The notes: generated from the sequence alone by a model not told the origin. A stretch of 49,650 nucleotides of DNA from Oscillospiraceae bacterium (GCA_009778695.1 WRFS01000015.1:1-49650); one strand, 5' to 3'; numbered from the stretch's first letter, positions 1-8,821 are shown. A program made the numbers and translations.

Positions 1-1
1 T

Positions 2-124
2 GGAGAAAAGGCAGTGTTAAATTTATTGAATTCAAATGCAGATGTTGGTAGAAAAAAGTTATATAACCTAGATAAATGTGGGAACGTGAACGACCTGTTG
101 CCATACAGTAATTGGTGCAAATGA
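2..124 (+). CDS. 3' end of an unrecognised open frame entering from the left edge
   Basis: An open frame runs from the window edge to a TGA at 122-124 (40 codons visible). I do not recognise the product. It is antisense to the last codons of the ylbJ remnant and ends where the ylbJ homology stops, so it may be the sequence joined to ylbJ by a rearrangement. It could also be chance; the visible part is too short to decide. Confidence 0.2.
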   Translation, partial: GEKAVLNLLNSNADVGRKKLYNLDKCGNVNDLLPYSNWCK

Positions 125-394
125 ACCGATACCTGGAACATTAAATATAGGTCGCATAAATTTATTTAAGGTTTTGCCTAAATACGGAATTATGCTAGTG
201 TGGCTAAGTAATTCAGTTGCTATAAAAAATGGTAATAATGCTGGTAGTACAGAGTTTGCCCATAAGGAGATTCCAGATTTTGCAGCAACTAAATTATCTT
301 TAGAAAATATAATTAAAGCTAATGTAAATGAGCAAAATGTAAGTGGTAAAATGAGTTTTTTTATAGATATAATTATAAAATTATTTTTTAGCAT
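68..394 (-). pseudogene. ylbJ: Truncated sporulation membrane protein YlbJ (N-terminal part)
   Basis: The 108-residue product matches the start of YlbJ, a polytopic membrane protein made during sporulation and needed for heat-resistant spores in Bacillus. An N-terminal hydrophobic segment (residues about 14-35) is followed by the family-typical stretch SVLPALLPFFIATELL (about 48-63) and MRPIFNVPGIGSF (about 80-92). After about residue 95 the similarity ends, and the frame closes at 68-70. YlbJ is usually around 400 residues, so roughly three quarters is missing. A GAAGGGA ribosome site lies about 9 bases before the ATG at 394. No CGG lies in frame, so this truncation differs from the CGG-type breaks elsewhere. 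It looks like a real deletion or rearrangement junction near 120-135. Confidence 0.6.
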
Positions 395-503
395 AAACTA
401 CAAGTCCCTTCTAAATATTGTATTAGACAGGACCTTAAATATGCGTTAAAAATATTAATATTTTTCATTTAAAATGTTCGCCTACGGTAGTTAGTATATA
501 TTT

Positions 504-1511
504 TTAAAATAAAATTTGTAGTTCTTGTTTGAAGAATTTGGTATTTTTAGAAGTGTTTAGTAAAACATGTTCATGTTTGTTAATAATGTTATTGACTTCC
601 CATAAGCCAATTCCTGTATTACCAACTTTGCTTGAGTAATCTTTTTCGAATATTTTGTCTAAGTCGACATCGAAATTACAGTATGTGTTTTCAATAATAA
701 CATAATGAATACGGGAGTTTGTGCTGGTACGAAAGATAATGTTGATAATTTTTTCTTCACATTCTTTGCATGCTTCAATTGCATTATCTAAAAGTATGCC
801 TAGAGTTCTAGTAAAGTCAAATATTGAGAGGTTAAAATCAGTTAGATTTAAATAAAATTCTAAATTGACAGTTATGCCATGATTTGTTGCTTTTATGTAT
901 TTGTTCGATAGTAAAGTATAAACAGCTGGATTGTTGATTTGGGTAGGGTTTAATATAGATAAATTATTTATATTTTTACATTCAGGGTATAAATCGTTAT
1001 AATAAGTTTTCAATCCGTTAAAATCGTCATTGATTATGTATCCACTTATATTTTGAATGATATTATGAAAATCATGTTTAAAAGACCTGACAGAATCATA
1101 CAAGTTTTCTAAATTTTTTGTATAGAGCAAATTATGTTGAAGTTTTTCGCGGGTTCTGGCTAGTTTAAGTTGCCTTGAAATTAAAATGATATTGGCTATT
1201 AGATAGAGAAATAAATTGATTATGCTTAGTGTTATCATGGCAATATGGGAATTTTTAAATGTTATGCTACAATATAATTGTATGATTGCAAAGATAATAA
1301 AAACTGTAACGGCAGTAAATATCAGGTATTTTGAGTTGTGGTTAATGTGCATGACCGTTTTTAAATTTTTATATATGCTCAAGTATCTATTTTTTCTGAG
1401 CAGAATTACAATTGTTAAACATATAGAAATAAGTAAACAATATATTATTATATTTTTTAGAATAGATTTATAAAAATTCATCAAGGTGGTTAATCTCAAA
1501 ATATAATTCAT
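504..1511 (-). CDS. Orphan AgrC/GHKL-type sensor histidine kinase
   Basis: Membrane sensor kinase of the quorum-sensing AgrC/CitA-like GHKL group. Hydrophobic segments fill the N-terminal third. The phospho-acceptor region is FKHDFHNIIQ, with the sensor histidine in the HDFHN box. The N box is LGILLDNAIEAC, and the last nucleotide-binding motif is NTGIGLWEVNNII near the C terminus. A longer frame opens at a GTG at 1580, but the ATG at 1511 has a GGGAAG site about 9 bases upstream, so I prefer it. Family members normally pair with a LytTR response regulator and often a peptide signal gene; none is adjacent, so partner and ligand are unknown. It is transcribed toward the ylbJ remnant. Confidence 0.75.
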   Translation of the reverse strand: MNYILRLTTLMNFYKSILKNIIIYCLLISICLTIVILLRKNRYLSIYKNLKTVMHINHNSKYLIFTAVTVFIIFAIIQLYCSITFKNSHIAMITLSIINLFLYLIANIILISRQLKLARTREKLQHNLLYTKNLENLYDSVRSFKHDFHNIIQNISGYIINDDFNGLKTYYNDLYPECKNINNLSILNPTQINNPAVYTLLSNKYIKATNHGITVNLEFYLNLTDFNLSIFDFTRTLGILLDNAIEACKECEEKIINIIFRTSTNSRIHYVIIENTYCNFDVDLDKIFEKDYSSKVGNTGIGLWEVNNIINKHEHVLLNTSKNTKFFKQELQILF

Positions 1512-1641
1512 ATAGTTACACTTCCCATAATAGTTTCTTTTGTTTAATAACTGACAGTAAATTTTGTTAATGAGTAACACTCAAATTATAAGGTTAAATG
1601 TTTTATTTGTCAATAAAAACCTTTCGACATTTTTCGACAAA

Positions 1642-1815
1642 TACTGTTATTTAATGGTTTCTTCTAAAATATCCGCTTTAGGTGGTTAGTATACGTTTTT
1701 AAAAAACTCCTCCAAGCCTCCGGAGACTCCATGGGCCTCAAAGGGCTGTCGTTCGCTTTTTAAAAACGTATACTAACCACCTAAAGCTACTTTGCAGGAA
1801 ACTATTTAATAGTAA
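1642..1815. repeat. Family A palindromic repeat, copy 1
   Basis: A roughly 170-bp imperfect palindrome. The inner arms are GGTGGTTAGTATACG and its exact complement, flanking a core that contains CCATGGGCCTCAAAGGGC. The outer ends resemble TTACTRTTWAA and its complement, with AAAGTAGC before the right arm. No open frame is convincing. It is noncoding and sits downstream of dapB. Other copies are at 2612, 3722, 22118, 23209, 26555 and 49338. Confidence 0.9.
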
Positions 1816-1825
1816 TCGAGAATAA

Positions 1826-2577
1826 CTATTTTATTAAATCTTCCATCGAATATAATCCGTTTTTTTGATTAACAATAAATCTAGCGGCTTTTATAGCACC
1901 TTTGGCGAAAACGCTTCTTGAATCTACGGTATGAGTTATTTCTAGACTTTCATTTTCACCAAAGAATGAAACAGTATGTTTCCCAACTACTGTACCGCCT
2001 CTAATACTATGAATACCAATTTCTTTAGGGTTTCTCTTTTCTCTTTTGGCTTGTCTGTTATATTCATAATACATTTCGTTACCGAATGGCATTATTGATG
2101 CTGTCTGCTAATAGTAAGGCAGTACCGCTTGGACTGTCCACTTTATTATGGTGATGTGTTTCAACGATTTCAATATCTGAATCTTTCAAAAGAGTAGCTA
2201 ATTTTGCAACAATATTCGACATTATATTAGTTTCGTAAGACATATTAGCAGACCTAAATATTGGGACTTCTTTAGAATAGTTTTTTATTATATTTAATTG
2301 CTCATTTGAAAATCCTGTTGTAGCTATAACTGATGGTATATGGCTGGAAGCCGCAAATTTTAAGACTTCTATGGATGAAACGGGTGCGGAAAAATCGATT
2401 ATAACATCGGGATGTTCTCTTACATCGTGAATATTAGTATATACTGGGAAATCATTATTTTTAAGAACAGACACATCAACTCCACAGGTTACAGAAAAGT
2501 CATTTGAGGCTTGTACTTGTTTTAAAACTTCTTGTCCCATTCTACCGGTTTATTCCATTTATTAATATTTTTATCAT
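1826..2577 (-). CDS. dapB: 4-hydroxy-tetrahydrodipicolinate reductase DapB, read through two CGG +1 shifts
   Basis: NAD(P)H-dependent reductase of the diaminopimelate/lysine pathway; it also lies on the route to dipicolinate, the spore calcium chelator. Start ATG at 2577 with GGAGAGAG just upstream. The frame reads MIKILINGIN and then meets CGG followed at once by TAG. Dropping the C gives GRMGQEVL, the Rossmann nucleotide-binding segment. The catalytic motif ETHHHNKVDSPSGTA is intact. A second CGG, followed at once by TAA, lies at 2082-2084; dropping its C gives GNEMYYEYNRQ and the normal C-terminal half with IRGGTVVGKHTV. With both shifts the product is 249 residues, normal for DapB, with no other defect. 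It lies downstream of dapA, separated by a palindromic repeat. Pseudogene or sequencing error are the alternatives, but the identical defect recurs across the window. Confidence 0.85.
2081..2084 (-). other. CGGT +1 shift site, dapB site 2
   Basis: Zero frame reads ATT CGG TAA (stop). Resuming at GGT gives Ile-Gly-Asn-Glu-Met and the conserved DapB C-terminal half. Confidence 0.8.
2544..2547 (-). other. CGGT +1 shift site, dapB site 1
   Basis: Zero frame reads AAC CGG TAG (stop) eleven codons into dapB. Resuming at GGT gives Asn-Gly-Arg-Met-Gly, the conserved glycine-rich nucleotide-binding loop. Confidence 0.85.
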
Positions 2578-2611
2578 TATTTCTCTCTCCTTTTATGTTG
2601 GTCTATAATTA

Positions 2612-2730
2612 TTCTGCTATGGTGTAATATATCTTTTTTTAAAAACCACCCTCCAAGTTCACGGGTAATCCGTATGCCTCAATGGGCTGTCGGGCACTTT
2701 TTGAAAAAAGATATATTACACCATAGCTAA
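2612..2730. repeat. Family A-like palindromic repeat, copy 2 (short variant)
   Basis: Arms CTATGGTGTAATATATC and its exact complement flank a core sharing CCTCAA-GGGCTGTCG with the longer family A copies, but the outer end sequences are missing. It lies between dapA and dapB inside the presumed operon and would form a strong hairpin in the mRNA. Confidence 0.85.
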
Positions 2731-2734
2731 GAAA

Positions 2735-3625
2735 TTAATTATGGTAAATTCCATATTCTGTCATTGCTTTTTTCAGTTTTTCCTTTCCTGCTGTTGATAA
2801 TGGAACTAATGGTAATCTGGGAATGCCAGCGTTAAACCCAATCATGTTCATAGCTTCTTTTATAGGAATAGGATTTACTTCTGAAAAAAGTGCAGCAGTT
2901 AAATTTAGAGTGTTCATTTGAAGCGTTATTGCTTCTTTTGTTTTTCCGTGAATGAAATAATCTATCATGTTGTGAACGTCCTTAGGTATAATATTAGATA
3001 AAACAGATATAACTCCAACGCCGCCAACCGAAAGAACAGGAAGTATTTGGTCATCATTACCTGAATATATACTTAAGCTTTTTCCACAAAGATTAGATAT
3101 TTCAGCAATTTGGGATATATTGCCACTTGCTTCTTTTATAGCAACAATGTTTTCTATTTTTGATAATTCTAAACATGTAGATGGATTTATGTTCATGCCA
3201 GTTCTGCTTGGTACGCTATATAAAATTATTGGAATAGAAACAGATTTAGCAATTGCTTCAAAATGCTTTATTAATCCTTCTTGAGTGGTTTTGTTGTAAT
3301 ATGGAGTAACTAGCAATAAGCCATCAGCTCCAACTGATTCAGCATATTTAGACATTTCTATAGATGTGGCTGTGCAATTTCCTCCAGTACCAGCGATAAC
3401 AGGAATACGTCCAGATACCGTATCTACCATAAATTTAATAGCGGCTTTTTTCTCTTGTGTGGTCATTGTAGAGGCTTCGCCAGTGGTACCGCATACAATA
3501 ATAGCATCTATTCCTTCGCTAATTTGGAATTCAATTATTTTTTTAAATTCTTCAAAATTTATACCAGTTTCATCGAATGGTGTAATTATGGCTGTTCCAC
3601 AGCCAGTAAATAATAAATCTTTCAT
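2735..3625 (-). CDS. dapA: 4-hydroxy-tetrahydrodipicolinate synthase DapA
   Basis: Schiff-base aldolase condensing pyruvate with aspartate semialdehyde, the first committed step toward diaminopimelate, lysine and dipicolinate. The 296 residues match the family length. Visible motifs are GCGTAIITPFDE at the N terminus, VCGTTGEASTMT (substrate-binding Thr-Thr), LLVTPYYNKTTQEG with the catalytic Tyr, and IVAIKEASGNI with the Schiff-base Lys. A GAGGAGG site precedes the ATG at 3625. It is probably cotranscribed with dapB, with a hairpin repeat in the gap that could alter relative expression. No CGG codon lies in frame. The ORF is intact. Confidence 0.97.
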   Translation of the reverse strand: MKDLLFTGCGTAIITPFDETGINFEEFKKIIEFQISEGIDAIIVCGTTGEASTMTTQEKKAAIKFMVDTVSGRIPVIAGTGGNCTATSIEMSKYAESVGADGLLLVTPYYNKTTQEGLIKHFEAIAKSVSIPIILYSVPSRTGMNINPSTCLELSKIENIVAIKEASGNISQIAEISNLCGKSLSIYSGNDDQILPVLSVGGVGVISVLSNIIPKDVHNMIDYFIHGKTKEAITLQMNTLNLTAALFSEVNPIPIKEAMNMIGFNAGIPRLPLVPLSTAGKEKLKKAMTEYGIYHN

Positions 3626-3721
3626 TTTTACCTCCTCTGAATGAATAAAAAACTTCTTATGATGTATTATATACTAAAACGTGTAAAAATGTAATGAGTT
3701 TTTAAAAAATGTTATTTATAG

Positions 3722-3897
3722 GGTTACTGTTTAATGGTTTTTTCTAAAATGTCCGCTTTGGGTGGTTAGTATATGTTTTTAAAAAGCTCCTCCAAGCCTC
3801 CGGAGATTCCATGGGCCTCAAAGGGCTGTCGTTCACTTTTTAAAAACATATACTAACCACCCAAAGCTACTTTGCTGAAAAGTGTTAAACAGTAACT
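3722..3897. repeat. Family A palindromic repeat, copy 3
   Basis: Inner arms GGTGGTTAGTATATG and complement, core CCATGGGCCTCAAAGGGC, right end GCTACTTTGCTGAAAAGTG ending in AACAGTAAC. It is nearly identical to copy 1, but the arm base that is C in copy 1 is T here, with a matching change in the opposite arm. It fills the divergent intergenic space between dapA and metK. Confidence 0.92.
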
Positions 3898-3931
3898 TTA
3901 GAGGGTTAACTGGTAACATTGGAGGATGATT

Positions 3932-5038
3932 ATGAAAAAATACCTATTTACGTCAGAAAGTGTAACGGAAGGACATCCAGACAAAGTATGTGATTTAATT
4001 TCAGATACAATATTAGATGAATGTTTAAAGCAAGACAAAAATTCCAGAGTGGCAGTAGAAACATTTGCTTCAAAAAATAAAATAACTATCGCAGGGCAGA
4101 TTACAACAAAAGGATATGTAAATGTAGAAAAAGTGGGAAGAGAGGTGCTCCAGAAAATCGGCTATGATAATGCAAGCACAGACATAGATTATAGCACATG
4201 TAATATAGATGTAAATATTGTAAACCAAAGTGCAGATATAGCAATGGGAGTAGACACAGGAGGTGCAGGTGACCAGGGCATGATGTTTGGTTATGCGGTA
4301 GACGAAACGGAAGAATATATGCCTTTTGCTATAATGATGGCACATAAACTGGCTAAGAAATTAACTGAAACGAGAAAAGATGGAACAATTAAGTATTTAA
4401 GACCAGATGGAAAAACACAAGTGACTGTAGAATATGAGGATAATATGCCCAAAAGAGTAGATACAATACTTATATCAAATCAACATTTGGACAATGTTGA
4501 TTTAAAAGATATGGAAAAGGACATCATTAAGCATGTTATAAAATCAGTTATAGATGCAAGATATATAGATGATAATACTAAAATATATATAAATCCAACA
4601 GGAAGATTTGTTATTGGTGGACCTCTTGGTGATGTTGGATTAACAGGAAGGAAAATAATTGTAGATACGTATGGTGGATATTCACCACATGGAGGAGGGG
4701 CTTTTTCTGGGAAGGATGCAAGTAAAGTAGATAGAAGTGCGGCATATATGCTTAGGTATATTGCGAAAAATATTGTAGCAAATAAACTAGCTAAGAAGTG
4801 CCAAATAGAAATAGCGTATGCAATAGGCATGGACAAGCCATTGTCGCTATACATTGATACTTTTGGGACAAACACGATATCAGAAGAGGAGATAATGAAA
4901 AAGGTAGAAAAATTTGACTTAACACCTAATGGAATAATAGATTACTTAAACTTGAAGGAGCCAATATATACAAAAACAACGAACTATGGACATTTTGGGA
5001 AAGAGGACTTGCCTTGGGAAGAAATAATAAAGATGTAA
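3932..5038 (+). CDS. metK: S-adenosylmethionine synthetase MetK
   Basis: Makes S-adenosylmethionine from methionine and ATP; cytoplasmic tetramer in the family. The product has about 368 residues, slightly short of the usual 380-400. Motifs: [11 protein letters not shown] at the N terminus (ATP/Mg site), [13 protein letters not shown] (the family hexapeptide region), and [19 protein letters not shown] (P-loop-like motif with the active-site Lys). An ATG at 3926 directly abuts GGAGG, so the ATG at 3932, six bases after it, is the better start. No SAM riboswitch is seen upstream; the leader is mostly a family A repeat. Its product would also serve the radical SAM enzymes and methyltransferase in this window, though that is general metabolism and not a specific link. 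Confidence 0.97.
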   Translation: MKKYLFTSESVTEGHPDKVCDLISDTILDECLKQDKNSRVAVETFASKNKITIAGQITTKGYVNVEKVGREVLQKIGYDNASTDIDYSTCNIDVNIVNQSADIAMGVDTGGAGDQGMMFGYAVDETEEYMPFAIMMAHKLAKKLTETRKDGTIKYLRPDGKTQVTVEYEDNMPKRVDTILISNQHLDNVDLKDMEKDIIKHVIKSVIDARYIDDNTKIYINPTGRFVIGGPLGDVGLTGRKIIVDTYGGYSPHGGGAFSGKDASKVDRSAAYMLRYIAKNIVANKLAKKCQIEIAYAIGMDKPLSLYIDTFGTNTISEEEIMKKVEKFDLTPNGIIDYLNLKEPIYTKTTNYGHFGKEDLPWEEIIKM

Positions 5039-5157
5039 AAATTTTGTCGAAAAAATGCCAAAAAACGCCAAAACTAGACAAGTTTCGCTATTTAAAAGTT
5101 ATAAAAAATAATGTATAATTGGTTTTGAGAAATTTCGAAATGGGGGAAAATACCAAT

Positions 5158-5479
5158 ATGAATGTAAATTACAAACGGGGAGGACAAGCTTTTATTGTTT
5201 GAAATAACAGAGGAAATTGATCATCATACAACAGAGAAAATAAGGAGGAGAGCGGATTATGAAATTCAGAGATATATGCCAAGAAAAGCTATATTTGACT
5301 TTAGTAGTGTTTCTTTTATGGATAGTGCCGGGATTGGACTAATAATAGGAAGATATAAGCTTTTATCTATGTTAGGTGGAGAGCTTGAAATAGTTAATGT
5401 TAAACCTAATGTTGAAAAAATATTACATATTTCAGGTATTCTAAAAATAATTTCAATATGCAAAAAGGAAATAGTGTAA
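5158..5479 (+). CDS. spoIIAA: Anti-sigma F factor antagonist SpoIIAA, read through a CGG +1 shift
   Basis: STAS-domain protein that, when dephosphorylated, captures SpoIIAB and frees sigma F in the forespore. The open frame from 5195 lacks the family's first strand. An ATG at 5158 with GGGGG upstream reads MNVNYK, then CGG; dropping the C gives GEDKLLLFEITEEIDHHTTE, which restores the expected start. The product is then 106 residues, normal for the family. The phosphorylatable serine lies in SFMDSAGIGLIIGRYK. It is the first gene of the spoIIA operon, followed 54 bases later by spoIIAB. A TATAAT lies at 5114-5119; I could not define a sigma H promoter with confidence. A shift requirement here would place the first compartment-specific sporulation switch under translational recoding. 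Confidence 0.88.
5176..5179 (+). other. CGGG +1 shift site, spoIIAA
   Basis: Zero frame reads AAA CGG GGA GGA and stops at TGA eight codons after the CGG. Resuming at GGG gives Lys-Gly-Glu-Asp and the complete SpoIIAA N terminus. It is the only site where the glycine codon is GGG. Confidence 0.8.
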
Positions 5480-5533
5480 GGACGAGAGTTTGAGTTTGCG
5501 AAAGCTCAAGGGAAAGGAGCATGGCGAGAAGAC

Positions 5534-5971
5534 ATGAGTGATATATATGAAAATAAAATGAAGCTTGAAATATTAAGTAAGTCTTGTAATGAAGCTTTTG
5601 CAAGGATTACAGTGGCAGCGTTTGCTGCACAATTGGATTTGAACATAGAGGATTTAGCAGACATAAAAACGGTTGTTTCAGAAGCAGTTACAAATTGTAT
5701 AATTCATGCATATGAAAACGCTGAAGGCGTAATAAAAATAGAAGCAAGAATTTTTGCTAATTCAATAGAAATAGAAATTTCGGATACAGGTAAAGGAATT
5801 GAAAACATAGAACAAGCGAGAGAGCCTTTATACACAAGTAAACCAGATTTAGAAAGGTCAGGCATGGGGTTCACAATAATGGATAGTTTTATGGATGAGC
5901 TTAAAATTGAATCCGTAGTTGGACTTGGCACTAAAGTAACTATGAAAAAAATAATAAATATCAAGCACTAA
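5534..5971 (+). CDS. spoIIAB: Anti-sigma F factor / serine kinase SpoIIAB
   Basis: GHKL-fold protein kinase that holds sigma F inactive and phosphorylates SpoIIAA. The 145 residues match the family length. ATP-site motifs are clear: N box [16 protein letters not shown]1 box [12 protein letters not shown], and G2 region [16 protein letters not shown]. It lies between spoIIAA and sigF in the standard spoIIA order. The GGAG at 5517-5520 is 13 bases from the ATG, slightly far, but the nearer ATG at 5521 closes after six codons. The ORF is intact with no in-frame CGG. Confidence 0.96.
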   Translation: MSDIYENKMKLEILSKSCNEAFARITVAAFAAQLDLNIEDLADIKTVVSEAVTNCIIHAYENAEGVIKIEARIFANSIEIEISDTGKGIENIEQAREPLYTSKPDLERSGMGFTIMDSFMDELKIESVVGLGTKVTMKKIINIKH

Positions 5972-6024
5972 ATTTTTACATAAGAGAATACGATTCTTAA
6001 TATGAGGAACGAGGAGCTTATAAA

Positions 6025-6795
6025 ATGGATCAAAATAGTATTGTACATAATATTATAGAAGCTCAAAATGGCAATGAAGAAGAAATGGCAAATCTAGTAA
6101 AATGCAATAATGGACTAATTTGGAGCATAGTAAAAAGATTTAAAGATAGAGGTCACGAATTAGAGGACTTGTATCAAATCGGTTGCATAGGATTTATAAA
6201 ATCGATAAAAAGGTTTGATATTCATTATGAAGTTAAACTATCAACATATGCAGTACCATATATTTTAGGCGAAATTAAGCGTTTTATTAGAGATGATGGA
6301 CAAATAAAAGTAAGTAGGAGTACAAAAGAATTAATAATAAAAATAAAAGTAATACAAAAGCAGTATTTAGATAAAAAAGGAAAAGAAATAAGTATAATCG
6401 ATATAGCGAAAGAATTAAAAATAGATAAGGAAGAAATAGCCTTTGCTTTAGCTTCAACGAGACCAATTGAATCTATAAATGAAGAAATATATGAGGAAAA
6501 TGGGAAAGCAAAATTAATAGACCAAATTAGTAGTGGGAAAGATGAAGAAACAACAATTGTGAATAATTTAGTACTTAAAAACTTAATTAATGCATTAAAT
6601 GAAAGAGAGAGAAAAATTATTTTGCTTAGATATTTTAAAGAGCAAACTCAGTCTCAAGTGGCAAAAATACTTGGAGTAACGCAGGTTCAAGTTTCTAGGA
6701 TTGAAAAACGAATTCTAGGCGAGATGCGAGGGAAAATGGAAAAGGATTGTATATGTAGGGGCGAACATTGTTCGTCCGAGACTAGAGGAATTTGA
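6025..6795 (+). CDS. sigF: RNA polymerase sigma F, C terminus supplied by a repeat
   Basis: Forespore-specific sigma factor, third gene of the spoIIA operon. Region 2 contains ELEDLYQIGCIGFIKSIKRF and STYAVPYILGEIKRFIRDDG; region 4 ends in the helix-turn-helix QSQVAKILGVTQVQVSRIEK. Normal sigma F ends shortly after that helix. Here the frame runs on through a family B repeat at 6754, adding a tail CRGEHCSSETRGI encoded by the repeat arm. The core is complete and should be functional; the tail probably replaces the original stop. Targets in the window probably include spoIIQ and other forespore genes, but I did not identify sigma F promoters with confidence. Confidence 0.96.
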   Translation: MDQNSIVHNIIEAQNGNEEEMANLVKCNNGLIWSIVKRFKDRGHELEDLYQIGCIGFIKSIKRFDIHYEVKLSTYAVPYILGEIKRFIRDDGQIKVSRSTKELIIKIKVIQKQYLDKKGKEISIIDIAKELKIDKEEIAFALASTRPIESINEEIYEENGKAKLIDQISSGKDEETTIVNNLVLKNLINALNERERKIILLRYFKEQTQSQVAKILGVTQVQVSRIEKRILGEMRGKMEKDCICRGEHCSSETRGI

Positions 6796-6853
6796 TAAAA
6801 TTATTGGAAAACGAGATAATTATAGTGCAGGACGAACAATGTTCGCCCCTACA
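6754..6853. repeat. Family B palindromic repeat, copy 1 (overlaps sigF 3' end)
   Basis: About 100 bp with terminal inverted repeats TGTAGGGGCGAACATTGTTC and complement, and a core GAGACTAGAGGAATTTGATA. It provides the last codons and stop of sigF. Other copies are at 8822 and 12790. Confidence 0.93.
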
Positions 6854-6903
6854 ACAGCGGAAATATTTCTTTAACGTGAAATTTACATACATAGGAGCGT
6901 ATA

Positions 6904-7914
6904 ATGAGTAAAATAGGAATATATTTATTTTTAATTATATTATGTTGCTTCTTCATACCAATAGTATTTACAAATACGATTAAGCATGGACTGGTAAACG
7001 AAATGAATAATATTGCTAATATCACTCAAGAAAACATAATATCAAATACATATGACTACAAAAAATATGGTACAATAAAACTATTACATGCAGATACAGG
7101 GAAAGTAGAAGAATTGCCTATTGATGAATATTTATATGGGGTTGTAGCTGCAGAAATGCCAGCCACATTTGAAGTTGAGGCACTAAAAGCTCAAGCTGTT
7201 GTTGCAAGAACATATACTATTTACAAAATTACCACAGGTTCTAAACATGAAAATGCGGATGTTTGTACAGATCCTAACTGCTGCCAAGCATGGATTTCTA
7301 AAGAAGATAGGCTTGCTAAATGGCCAGCAAAAGATAGAGAAGCAGATTGGGCAAAGATAGTAAACGCAGTAAATTCAACAGCTGGTCAAATTATAACATA
7401 TGATGGGAAGCCGATAGATGCATTTTTTCATGCAAATAGCGGAGGGAAAACGGAAATACCAGCAAATGTATGGGGAGGAACAGGCTACCCATATCTTCAA
7501 GTAGTTGAAACGGCTGGAGAAGATGCATATAGCCAATATGCATCAACTGTAAAACTAAGTTATGATGATGTATTAAAAAAACTTAAAACGAAGTATCCTA
7601 AAGTGAAAATTGATTTTACAAAAGATGATGATATAAAAATAATAGAGTATGATGATAGTGGGAGAGTAAAAACAGTAAAATTTGGGAATATACAAATTGC
7701 TGGTGTTGAAGCAAGAACAATTTTTGGGTTGAAGTCAGCAAATTTCACGATGGTAAAAAATGCAAAAGAAAAACAAATAACATTTGATGTTGTTGGATAT
7801 GGACATGGTGTGGGAATGAGCCAAACTGGTGCAGATACATTAGCGAAAGAAGGAGAAAAATATGATGAGATAATAAAACATTTTTATATTGGGGTGGAGA
7901 TAGATAATGTATAA
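6904..7914 (+). CDS. spoIID: Stage II sporulation protein D, SpoIID
   Basis: Membrane-anchored lytic transglycosylase of the DMP engulfment machine, thinning peptidoglycan as the mother cell engulfs the forespore. An N-terminal membrane anchor spans about residues 5-22. The SpoIID domain follows: IDEYLYGVVAAEMPATFEVE with the catalytic Glu, AQAVVARTYT, then FFHANSGGKTE and VWGGTGYPYLQVV, and near the C terminus GYGHGVGMSQTGADTLA. Length 336 matches the family. GGAG lies 8 bases before ATG. It follows sigF across a family B repeat, and spoIIQ follows 53 bases later. It is usually sigma E-dependent in the mother cell; I cannot confirm the promoter. Confidence 0.96.
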   Translation: MSKIGIYLFLIILCCFFIPIVFTNTIKHGLVNEMNNIANITQENIISNTYDYKKYGTIKLLHADTGKVEELPIDEYLYGVVAAEMPATFEVEALKAQAVVARTYTIYKITTGSKHENADVCTDPNCCQAWISKEDRLAKWPAKDREADWAKIVNAVNSTAGQIITYDGKPIDAFFHANSGGKTEIPANVWGGTGYPYLQVVETAGEDAYSQYASTVKLSYDDVLKKLKTKYPKVKIDFTKDDDIKIIEYDDSGRVKTVKFGNIQIAGVEARTIFGLKSANFTMVKNAKEKQITFDVVGYGHGVGMSQTGADTLAKEGEKYDEIIKHFYIGVEIDNV

Positions 7915-7967
7915 ATATGTAAAAACTGTAAATACTTATATAAAATGATTTTCATTAGGAGGAAAAT

Positions 7968-8807
7968 ATGAGAAGAAATAATCGATACCCAAATAGAAGA
8001 GATGATTTAAGTCCAATGTTAATATTATCAGGAATTGGATTATTACTAGCAATTGTAACTTTTATAATTATTTTTTTTGTTTATAAGAACAAAATTAATT
8101 CGCTTGATTTAACTGGACAAGATGTGGCACAAATATCAGATATAGGTGACAGTGTAATGAATACAGGAAATGCCACATCGGATGTAAGTTCAGATATAAG
8201 CAAAACAATAAATGAAATGATAAATTTCAGTAATAATGCAAGTACAAATAATAATATTATCAATCAAAATACAAGTACAAATAATATGAATAATACTGTA
8301 ACGAATAGCACAATTGGAGTGAACAACGCTACAACAAACAGCACCAACACTACGACAAAGAACATAATCACACCAGCACCAGCAAAGGTAGTCGTGCCAG
8401 ACCCTGTATTTAAAATGCCAGTAGAAGGTAAAATAATACGAGAATTTGCAAAAGATAATTTAGTTTATTCCCAAACATTACAAGAATGGGTAACACACCC
8501 AGGAATAGATATTGCTTCGTCAGAAGGCACAATTGTAAAAGCATCAGCCGACGGTACAGTAGATAGTGTAAAAAACGACCCAAGATATGGGCTAACAGTT
8601 ATAATAAAGCATGTAAATGGTTATAAGACAGTATATTCAAATTTAGAAACGGCTAACTATGTTAAAAAAGGAGATAAGGTAAAAACGGGGCAAAGTATAG
8701 GAACGGTTGGAAATACTGCAGCATTTGAAGTGGAGGATGCATCGCATCTGCATTTTGAAATGACAAAAAATAACGTAAATGTAAATCCAAGTTTATATAT
8801 TAAGTAG
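7968..8807 (+). CDS. spoIIQ: SpoIIQ-like forespore M23 endopeptidase
   Basis: One membrane segment (about residues 18-42), an Asn/Thr-rich linker (about 85-135) and a C-terminal LytM/M23 domain. Zinc-site motifs are present: HPGIDIASSEGT (His and Asp) and HLHFEMTKN (HxH). The catalytic set therefore looks complete, as in clostridial SpoIIQ and unlike the degenerate Bacillus protein. In the family SpoIIQ sits in the forespore membrane and forms the SpoIIQ-SpoIIIAH channel across the intermembrane space. Proximity to sigF and spoIID supports the call. AGGAGG precedes the ATG. It could be another sporulation M23 protein, but the position favours SpoIIQ. Confidence 0.88.
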   Translation: MRRNNRYPNRRDDLSPMLILSGIGLLLAIVTFIIIFFVYKNKINSLDLTGQDVAQISDIGDSVMNTGNATSDVSSDISKTINEMINFSNNASTNNNIINQNTSTNNMNNTVTNSTIGVNNATTNSTNTTTKNIITPAPAKVVVPDPVFKMPVEGKIIREFAKDNLVYSQTLQEWVTHPGIDIASSEGTIVKASADGTVDSVKNDPRYGLTVIIKHVNGYKTVYSNLETANYVKKGDKVKTGQSIGTVGNTAAFEVEDASHLHFEMTKNNVNVNPSLYIK

Positions 8808-8821
8808 GGCTTACATTAAGT

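Noticed and set aside
68..135. The ylbJ truncation as another CGG shift
   Set aside because: No CGG lies in frame at the break, and shifting by one base does not restore YlbJ sequence.
3600..3931. SAM riboswitch upstream of metK
   Set aside because: The leader is a family A repeat; I see no S-box-type conserved core.
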